A stretch of 47,924 nucleotides of DNA, taken from the NCBI RefSeq assembly GCF_000518185.1, contig NZ_JADC01000017.1:1-47924 (forward strand), in the 5' to 3' direction. Both the position numbers and the translations under genes were made by a program. This DNA is from Bartonella clarridgeiae ATCC 51734 (GTDB lineage: Bacteria > Pseudomonadota > Alphaproteobacteria > Rhizobiales > Rhizobiaceae). Positions within the stretch are counted from its first letter, which is position 1. Each line of letters begins with the position of its first letter. This document shows positions 39,470 to 47,924 of this stretch, piece after piece. Under the pieces are notes generated by a model, which searched no databases, was not told where the DNA came from, and worked only from the letters and a program-made list of their open reading frames with translations.

Positions 39470-39525
39470 GATGGGGATTTAGAGTATATAAATTCTAGAT
39501 GGGGATTTAGAGTATATAAATTCTA
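39470..39525. repeat. 28-bp exact tandem duplication upstream of bamD
   Basis: A 28-bp unit (starting GATGGGGATTTAG, ending ATAAATTCTA) occurs twice head to tail with no difference. It lies 80-136 bp before the bamD start codon and contains a TATATA stretch, so the duplication may repeat a promoter element. The region is non-coding. Confidence 0.85.
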
Positions 39526-39605
39526 TTAGTTGGTTTGAAAGTGATATGATATAAAATTTAATGAGTATTTTCTGCAAAATGACATTTTCTGGAGGCCGAG
39601 AAACT

Positions 39606-40499
39606 ATGAACAAACCTGATACGTATATTGGGAATATAGCGCATAGAAAATTGACCATTGTACGCAAAGTCTTGATTGGGATTTTTTTGGGGGGAACTTG
39701 CTGTTTAGCAGGGTGTTTAGGTAAAGGTAAAAATGTCCTTGATCCATCTGTGCATGTTTTAAAAATCGATCCGCCGGATGTTTTGTATAATCAAGCGCTT
39801 GCTAATCTTGATGCGGGGCGACTTAATGAAGCTGCAAAAAAGTTTGCTATTATTGAAAAACAATACGCTTATACTGAATGGGGCCGTAAAGCGTTGGTAA
39901 TGGGTGCTTTTACAAATTATCGATTAGCTAAGTATGATGATGCAATTAGTATGGCGCAGCACTATATTTCTCTTTATCCTCTGGCGGATGATTCTGCTTA
40001 TGCTTACTATATTATTGGTCTTTCCTCTTTCCGCCGGATTCCTGATGTTACCCGCGATCAGCGGGATACTAAGCGTGCTATTGCCGCTATGCAACTTTTG
40101 ATAGAACGCTATCCACAATCAGAATATGTCAGTGATGCTAAGGCTAAAATACGTTTTGGTCGGGAGCAATTAGCTGGTAAAGAAATGCAGATTGGCCGTT
40201 ACTATGAAGAAGGTCAGCAATATTTAGCAGCAAGTAGAAGGTTTCGTACTGTGATTGAAGAGTATTCAGATACAAACCAGATCGAAGAAGCACTTTTCCG
40301 ATTGACAGAAGTTAATTTTGCTCTTGGTTTAACTATGGAAGCGCAGACAGCAGCAGCTATTTTGGGTCGCAATTACCCAGGAAGTAAATGGTATAAATTT
40401 TCTTATGATTTACTGCAAAAAAATAGTGTATCACCTCAAGAGCACAAATCTTCTTGGATTTCACGTGCTTTAAGTGGTCATAAGAACAAGGTGAATTGA
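39606..40499 (+). CDS. bamD: Outer membrane protein assembly lipoprotein BamD
   Basis: A 297-residue lipoprotein of the BAM complex. The lipobox is LAGC after a hydrophobic segment (VLIGIFLGGTCC), giving a lipid-anchored Cys at about residue 37. TPR-like helical repeats follow, beginning PPDVLYNQALANLDAGRLNEAAK and including the family motif YIIGLSSFRRI-DVTRDQ and LIERYPQSEY. BamD works with BamA to fold barrels, including the autotransporters in this window. The ATG at 39606 is 10 bp after GGAGG; the frame is open 15 codons further upstream without a ribosome-binding site. It is followed 6 bp later by recN. Confidence 0.95.
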   Translation: MNKPDTYIGNIAHRKLTIVRKVLIGIFLGGTCCLAGCLGKGKNVLDPSVHVLKIDPPDVLYNQALANLDAGRLNEAAKKFAIIEKQYAYTEWGRKALVMGAFTNYRLAKYDDAISMAQHYISLYPLADDSAYAYYIIGLSSFRRIPDVTRDQRDTKRAIAAMQLLIERYPQSEYVSDAKAKIRFGREQLAGKEMQIGRYYEEGQQYLAASRRFRTVIEEYSDTNQIEEALFRLTEVNFALGLTMEAQTAAAILGRNYPGSKWYKFSYDLLQKNSVSPQEHKSSWISRALSGHKNKVN

Positions 40500-40505
40500 T
40501 TTTAT

Positions 40506-42173
40506 ATGCTAGTGCAGCTTTCGATTCATAATATTGTTTTGATCGAAAGACTTGATATTCATTTTACAAAAGGCTTATCAGTTTTAACTGGAGAAACTGG
40601 AGCAGGCAAATCTATTCTACTTGATTCTCTATCGTTAGCTCTTGGTGGACGTGGAGATGCTTCCCTTGTGCGTCATGGTATGACACATGGGCAGGTGACA
40701 GCTATTTTTGATATTCCTGTTTCACATCCTGTGCGCCGACTGATATGTGAGAATGGCTTTGATGATGAAGGTGATATCATTTTACGGCGTGTACAATCGA
40801 ATGATGGTCGTAGTCGTGGTTTTTTGAATGATCAGGTGATTAGCGTTGCATTGATGCGCAGTATTGGCCGTATGTTAGTTGAAATTCATGGACAACATGA
40901 TGATCGTGCGCTTGTTGATATTGGTACGCATCGCCAATTATTAGATGCTTTTGGTGGTCTTGAAAGTGAAGTGGAAAATTTGCGCGAATGCTATTGCGTA
41001 TGGCATGCGTTAAAAGAACGCGTGCAACAACAACGTGTCAAAGTTGAAAATGCTGCACGTGAAGTTGATTATCTTCGTGCAAGTGTGGAAGAACTTGATA
41101 AGTTTGATTTTAAAGCTGATGAAGAAGATGCTCTATCTCTTCGCCGTGCTGATATGCTTAAATTAGAAAAGATAGCAACCGATATTAGAGAGGCTGATGA
41201 TCTCCTGGGGGGGCCGAAATCACCAATTCCTGTTCTTGCCAATTTGGTAAGACGTTTGGAGCGGAAAATTCCTGAAGCACAGGCTTTGATTACACCTGTA
41301 GTGAAGTCTATCGACGATGCATTGCATGCACTCGCAACGGCACGAGATGGTATCGAAGCTGCAATGCAAGCTTTGGATTTTGACACTAACGAATTGGAAC
41401 GAGTAGAAGAGCGCCTTTTTGCACTTCGAGGTTTTTCTCGTAAATATCATGTTTCTGGAGTTGAACTCGCTCAGTTACGCGATAAGATGTGTGCTGAGCT
41501 TGCTGATTTTGATTGTGCTCAAGCTACATTAGTTCATTTGGAAACTGAGGCTCGAAAAGCGCAAAAAGATTATGACATATTGGCACAAGCGCTTTCGATA
41601 AAACGTCAAAAGGTAGCGCGTCGTTTATCTGCAAGTGTTATGGATGAATTACCTGCGTTGAAATTAGAAAAGGCAGAATTTATCGTTGAAATGCACAGTG
41701 ATGCTGAAAAGTATAGCCCAGATGGTATAGATCGTGTTGAATATTGGGTACGCACAAATCCTGGAACAAAAGCAGGACCGATATTAAGTGTGGCTTCTGG
41801 TGGTGAATTGTCTCGTTTTTTATTGGCACTGAAGGTTGTATTGGCTGATCGTGGGTCAGCACCAACATTGGTCTTTGATGAAATTGATACAGGTATTGGT
41901 GGGGCTGTTGCTGCTGCGATTGGAAAGCGGTTGTTGTGTTTATCAAAAAATATTCAAGTTTTTTCTGTCACACATGCACCGCAAGTGGCATCTAAAGCCC
42001 ATAATCATTTTCTTATTTCAAAGGTTGAAAGTGGTGATACAGGATGCTTTGTTACGAGTATCAATAAAATAGAAAATCATGAACGTGCAGAAGAAATTGC
42101 ACGCATGTTGGCAGGAGAACAAATTACTGAAGAAGCACGTGCAGCGGCCCAAAAGCTTTTAGCACAGGCATAA
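40506..42173 (+). CDS. recN: DNA repair protein RecN (SMC-like ATPase)
   Basis: A 555-residue SMC-family protein in double-strand break repair. Walker A is TGETGAGKS near residue 31. Two coiled-coil segments flank a central region (about residues 150-380), with a typical MLVEIHGQHDD motif (about 122-132). The C-terminal ATPase half has VASGGELSRFLLALK as signature and VFDEIDTGIGG as Walker B, then VTHAPQVA. The length is normal. AAGGTG upstream lies in the end of bamD, so the two genes are probably co-transcribed. Confidence 0.95.
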   Translation: MLVQLSIHNIVLIERLDIHFTKGLSVLTGETGAGKSILLDSLSLALGGRGDASLVRHGMTHGQVTAIFDIPVSHPVRRLICENGFDDEGDIILRRVQSNDGRSRGFLNDQVISVALMRSIGRMLVEIHGQHDDRALVDIGTHRQLLDAFGGLESEVENLRECYCVWHALKERVQQQRVKVENAAREVDYLRASVEELDKFDFKADEEDALSLRRADMLKLEKIATDIREADDLLGGPKSPIPVLANLVRRLERKIPEAQALITPVVKSIDDALHALATARDGIEAAMQALDFDTNELERVEERLFALRGFSRKYHVSGVELAQLRDKMCAELADFDCAQATLVHLETEARKAQKDYDILAQALSIKRQKVARRLSASVMDELPALKLEKAEFIVEMHSDAEKYSPDGIDRVEYWVRTNPGTKAGPILSVASGGELSRFLLALKVVLADRGSAPTLVFDEIDTGIGGAVAAAIGKRLLCLSKNIQVFSVTHAPQVASKAHNHFLISKVESGDTGCFVTSINKIENHERAEEIARMLAGEQITEEARAAAQKLLAQA

Positions 42174-42229
42174 TTAGGAAGTAATGAAGATACTATAAAG
42201 CATATGTTCATTTAGATTCTCTATGATAA

Positions 42230-44434
<2,205 letters not shown>

Positions 44435-44967
44435 GGTTTTCATTTTAAACAATGATTGTTATAATATTATTTTATTTCCAATAATAAAACACGTGATCAT
44501 AAGTATTATTTTTTGTTGTTATTTTGTACCCAAAAACATTATCATTATTGTTACAAAATAATCATAGGACATGAATTTTAGTACAAATTATTAAGTAAAG
44601 TACAGATCCATAAAAGAAAAAGTATAAGAAATTCTCTTAATATTGCCAATAAAATATTTCTAACAAAAATTGCACCATTTTATTTTTTATTTAAATTAGT
44701 TTCTTTGTTATTTTTTTGATTAATATTTACCGCATTCTATATTTTAAAATTCAGCTCTTAAGAGATTCTTTTTTAATTTAATATCGAGTTTAAATCTTAA
44801 TTTTGTTCATTGAGTAGTTTTTAATTGGTAAAGGTCAATACAAATATACAGTATGTAATAAAGATACTTTATGTTATAATAATAACTTGAAATGTATTTA
44901 TTGCTATTATATAGCTCATAATGTGTTTAAACGATTTTAAATATTTGAAACTTTATTGAGTTTTGTA
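44435..44967. other. Intergenic region upstream of the right-hand autotransporter
   Basis: 533 bp without an ORF. It contains a short dyad AACAATGATTGTT (44448-44460) just after ligA. A 10-bp inverted repeat, TTATTTTGTA (44519-44528) with TACAAAATAA (44552-44561), follows. From about 44800 the sequence resembles 8165-8325, so this is a conserved autotransporter promoter region. The 8-mer TACAAAAT in the inverted repeat also occurs in both 21-bp units at 4841-4882. Confidence 0.5.
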
Positions 44968-47924
44968 ATGGTAAATATTAAATATGCTGCAAGTTTTCTC
45001 TTCTTTTCTCTTCTTTTCTCTTCTCTTTTTATAGCTGATACTGTTTATCCGAAAACTAAAGTTCCTCGTAAAATAGAATCGGACGATCGTGCTTTTGTTG
45101 CAGAAATTTATAGAGACGATGGAAATATAAAGGTCCGTACAATAAAAAATATAACATGTAGTATACCTAATAAAAGTGAAGCCTTTTGTTGCAAATCCGA
45201 TCAGAAAAATTGCAATAGTTCAAAAAAGAAGAAAGAAAAAAATAACAGTAAAAACAACAATGAAGAGTTAGCTGCACTAAATGAAGGGGTAGTTGCAATA
45301 TATGCGTCGGAATTGGGCACTGTTATTGATGTGGACGATATGAAGATTTTTGGTCCAGTACAAAAGAGTGAGCAGCCTAAAGGTACTGAGCATATATATG
45401 GTGTGTGGGTAAAACAACAGGGAGCAGTTACTGTAGGTGAAGCAACCTTGAAAGACCTAACAGTAGGTCTTAATGCTGAAGCCGATAGTATAATATACAT
45501 AACATCGGGATCAATTAAAGATAGTGAGGTTGCTGTTTATTCTCATGGTAATAGAGCTTATATTGGGTTAGAGGATGTAAGCATTACAGTAGGTGATAAG
45601 GGAGTCGGTCTTTTAAATAAGGAAAATGCTTCTATTATTATGATGGGAGATGAAAACAAGGGAGACATTACTTTTACGGCAGGTAATGCAGTTTATATAG
45701 ATACAGGAGAGGTTATTTTAGAAAATATTACTATTCGTAATAATGTTAAAGGCAGTGATACTGTTAACCGTCAGCATGCTATATTTTCTTCTACTGTTCA
45801 AACTGCTATTCACATACATCCAGATAGTGTTTTTAAGATGGAGGAGGGAAATGTTACTCTAGAATATGCGCATGGTCTGGTATTTGACGTTGGAGGGTCT
45901 AGAGAAGAAAAAAAAGCTTCAGGACCAATAGAGGTTGATATTGATAGTGCAAATATTCAAGTAAATAGTGCTCAATTTTATGGCATGTATTTACATTATT
46001 CGGATAAGAAGAGCCAATCTTCTAATGGAAAATCTCCAGAAAATCACATTTCTAATGGAAATAATAGAAAATCTCTAGAAAATCACAATAGTATAGTTGT
46101 TTCTTTGAAGAAAACAAATTTTTCTGTTCCCAAAAGTGCGGTTATTTATAGTGATAAGTCTGATAATACCCATAATCTCACCTTTAAATTGTCAGAGAAT
46201 GCAACTCTTTCTGGCAATCTTTTGTTACAAGCTAATAGTGGCGTTGTAAAAGTTGAGGCTGATGGATCTAAACTGGAAGGTGGTTCTTTAATTACTAATG
46301 GAGCTATAGCAAATTTGCATTTAAAAAATCATTCGACATGGACTTTGACAAAAAGGAAACAGCAACCTTCGAAAGATTTGAGTGTTACAGATTCATCTAT
46401 TTCTACTATGATCCTTTCAGATAGTAGCATTATTTTTGAAAAGCCAACATCCAATATTTATCAAACGCTCCGTATTGGTAAAGGGAGCGGCACTGTTTAT
46501 ACAGCGCAGGGCAATGCAGAACTTTATATTAATACTTATCTAAATCAAGGAGGGGAGATTGCTCGTCAAAAGACGGATCGCCTTTTAATTCATGGAGACG
46601 TATCTGGTACTACTACAGTTCATGTTTTAGCTGTTTCAGGAAGTCCAGGAGACGAAATAGGTCGAGGTGCAAAAAATAATAACAAGGGTATTTCTATTAT
46701 TCAGGTTTCTGGAGCAGCTCAGGAAGATTCTTTTAAATTATTTAATGATTATATCACCTTGTATAATTTACCTTATCAATATCGTCTTTATGCTTATGGT
46801 CCAAGTTCTGCTTTAGGGGCGGCGGATCCAAAACAAAAATTGGTTGGAAATAATGAGGAAAGAGAAAATAGAGACAGTAAATCTAGTAAGCCTTTTTGGG
46901 ATTATCGTCTTCAGATTGAATATATTAGTTTTCTCCCTTTTTTAAAACCTATGTCATTAGACCTTGCATCATTTAAACCTCGACGTTTCCAGAAGCCAGG
47001 CTTACCTGAAAAAAGAGTGCCGGTAGTTGTGCCACAGCTTCCAAGTTATTTAGTCTTGCCTCATGCTTTATTCCATGCGAATTTGGTAGATATAAATAAT
47101 CACTATGAACTATTAGAATCTACGCACAATGGGACCAATGAAACTGGGCACAATGGAAAGGCAAACTTTTTCATACATGGTTATGGTAGTAATTATCGCT
47201 ATGCTTCAAATTTGACTGTTTTTGAATATGGTTATAGCGCTGATCTTGACTATAATGCTATGATGGCAGGTGTTGTATTAAAGACGTTAGAGAGTAAGCA
47301 TAGTGCTTTGTCTTTGGGAGCTATAGGAACTTATAGTAGCCTTTCTCTTCAGCCTTATGTTGTTGAACAAAGTCAGAAGAGTATATTTAATAAATGGTCA
47401 GGAAAGCTTTATGCTCACTTACAGTATGATACAGGCTTTTATGTGAATGGAGTTATGTCTTGTGGTTCCTTTAAAGGTGATGTTTCGACTTTGGTTCGAG
47501 GGAAAACAGCGACGTTAAGGGGTGAACTTCTGAGTTCTTCTTTAATGGGAGGTCAAGCTATTTTAACGAATTATGATGGATTTGTTGTTGAGCCACAGCT
47601 GCAAGTTATTTATCAGTCTGTGATGTTTGACAAGGCTCGTGATATTGATCGGTTTGATATTGATTTAGGAAATCATAACCAATGGATTGCAAGTATTGGT
47701 GGTCGTTTCACTAAAACTATGATGGGGTCTGAAGAAGGACGTATTGTTTCTTTTTATAGCAAATTTCATTTTGCCCATAATTATGAAAATAAACGGATAG
47801 TGCATTTTAAAGATGCTTTTCAGTTAGGAGCATTTGGTTCTACAGTGGAAGCAGGTTTAGGTGTTCATGCCCAATTGCTTTCTAAAATAGTGCTTCATGG
47901 TGATTTGTTATATAAACATAAACT
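44968..47924 (+). CDS. Type V autotransporter (partial, 3' end outside window)
   Basis: An uninterrupted frame of 985 codons from the ATG at 44968 to the window edge. The signal peptide (residues 1-23: VNIKYAASFLFFSLLFSSLF) is encoded partly by a 10-bp tandem repeat. A Lys/Asn-rich segment with four or five Cys (about 60-100) precedes a long beta-helix-like passenger. The pertactin-like stabilising region (LRIGKGSGTVYTA, TDRLLIHGDVSG, ISIIQVSG) starts at about residue 501, then a linker with few prolines (about 655-695) and the barrel from about residue 737. By comparison with 4956-7811 only about 18 residues are missing. Its Shine-Dalgarno is weak. The passenger differs strongly from the intact gene's, the barrel hardly. 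Confidence 0.92.
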   Translation, partial: MVNIKYAASFLFFSLLFSSLFIADTVYPKTKVPRKIESDDRAFVAEIYRDDGNIKVRTIKNITCSIPNKSEAFCCKSDQKNCNSSKKKKEKNNSKNNNEELAALNEGVVAIYASELGTVIDVDDMKIFGPVQKSEQPKGTEHIYGVWVKQQGAVTVGEATLKDLTVGLNAEADSIIYITSGSIKDSEVAVYSHGNRAYIGLEDVSITVGDKGVGLLNKENASIIMMGDENKGDITFTAGNAVYIDTGEVILENITIRNNVKGSDTVNRQHAIFSSTVQTAIHIHPDSVFKMEEGNVTLEYAHGLVFDVGGSREEKKASGPIEVDIDSANIQVNSAQFYGMYLHYSDKKSQSSNGKSPENHISNGNNRKSLENHNSIVVSLKKTNFSVPKSAVIYSDKSDNTHNLTFKLSENATLSGNLLLQANSGVVKVEADGSKLEGGSLITNGAIANLHLKNHSTWTLTKRKQQPSKDLSVTDSSISTMILSDSSIIFEKPTSNIYQTLRIGKGSGTVYTAQGNAELYINTYLNQGGEIARQKTDRLLIHGDVSGTTTVHVLAVSGSPGDEIGRGAKNNNKGISIIQVSGAAQEDSFKLFNDYITLYNLPYQYRLYAYGPSSALGAADPKQKLVGNNEERENRDSKSSKPFWDYRLQIEYISFLPFLKPMSLDLASFKPRRFQKPGLPEKRVPVVVPQLPSYLVLPHALFHANLVDINNHYELLESTHNGTNETGHNGKANFFIHGYGSNYRYASNLTVFEYGYSADLDYNAMMAGVVLKTLESKHSALSLGAIGTYSSLSLQPYVVEQSQKSIFNKWSGKLYAHLQYDTGFYVNGVMSCGSFKGDVSTLVRGKTATLRGELLSSSLMGGQAILTNYDGFVVEPQLQVIYQSVMFDKARDIDRFDIDLGNHNQWIASIGGRFTKTMMGSEEGRIVSFYSKFHFAHNYENKRIVHFKDAFQLGAFGSTVEAGLGVHAQLLSKIVLHGDLLYKHK
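44994..45025 (+). repeat. Short tandem repeat (10-bp unit TTCTTTTCTC) in a signal-peptide region
   Basis: Two full units at 45001-45010 and 45011-45020, with a 7-base partial unit before (TTTTCTC, 44994-45000) and a 5-base partial after. The unit is 10 bp, so each gain or loss shifts the reading frame of the autotransporter that starts at 44968. Copy number in other strains is not known. Confidence 0.8.

Noticed and set aside
45201-45500. 99-codon minus-strand ORF
   Set aside because: Antisense to the right-hand autotransporter, whose frame is uninterrupted across it.

Overview
The window looks like a chromosomal segment of a Bartonella species (Hyphomicrobiales, Alphaproteobacteria). The evidence is AT-rich DNA with long decayed spacers, Bartonella-type autotransporters with closely related beta-domains, a rhizobial-order dcw cluster running on into lpxC-bamD-recN-ligA, an FtsZ with a very long C-terminal linker, and an alphaproteobacterial type A RNase P RNA. 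Species is not assigned.

Layout. (1) 1-3000: the last codons of an autotransporter, then a leftward operon for a creatininase-family amidohydrolase, a COG0523/CobW-type metal GTPase and a WD40 protein. (2) 3000-11700: an accessory, decaying zone. It holds an autotransporter pseudogene, one intact autotransporter (4956-7811), a 5' autotransporter relic joined to the 3' part of a dead ribose-binding protein gene (rbsB), a dead ribokinase gene (rbsK), a DUF1508 mini-gene and an XRE repressor-like gene. (3) 11700-16200: housekeeping genes for a TerC/DUF475 membrane protein, nicotinamidase, an unrecognised protein, the ribosome-bound ABC-F factor EttA and a DUF2293 protein. (4) 16200-18570: mostly non-coding. 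It contains a 24-codon ORF with a strong ribosome-binding site and a candidate structured small RNA ending in the clearest intrinsic terminator of the window. (5) 18577-19585: a lytic transglycosylase and rnpB. (6) 19808-38340: the division and cell wall cluster rsmH-ftsL-ftsI-murE-murF-mraY-murD-ftsW-murG-murC-murB-ddl-ftsQ-ftsA-ftsZ, all rightward and mostly overlapping; mraZ is not seen. (7) 38530-44434: lpxC, bamD, recN, ligA. (8) 44968-end: a second large autotransporter, open to the window edge and lacking only about 18 residues.

How the genes work together. The Mur enzymes build UDP-MurNAc-pentapeptide (murB, C, D, E, F and ddl), MraY and MurG make lipid II, FtsW and FtsI polymerise and cross-link it at the septum, and FtsL, Q, A and Z form the divisome. 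LpxC and BamD add lipid A synthesis and outer-membrane protein assembly, so envelope growth and division are encoded together. BamD belongs to the machinery that the flanking autotransporters would need for barrel insertion.

Most interesting points: a 10-bp tandem repeat inside the signal-peptide codons of the right-hand autotransporter (a possible phase-variation switch); related autotransporter loci on both sides of the dcw cluster, with 36 identical bases at the two window edges; a deletion scar fusing autotransporter and ribose-operon relics; five GANTC (CcrM) sites within 117 bp upstream of ddl-ftsQAZ; duplicated operator-like dyads upstream of the intact autotransporter; and the candidate small RNA at 16763-16887. 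All calls come from reading the sequence; no database search was run.
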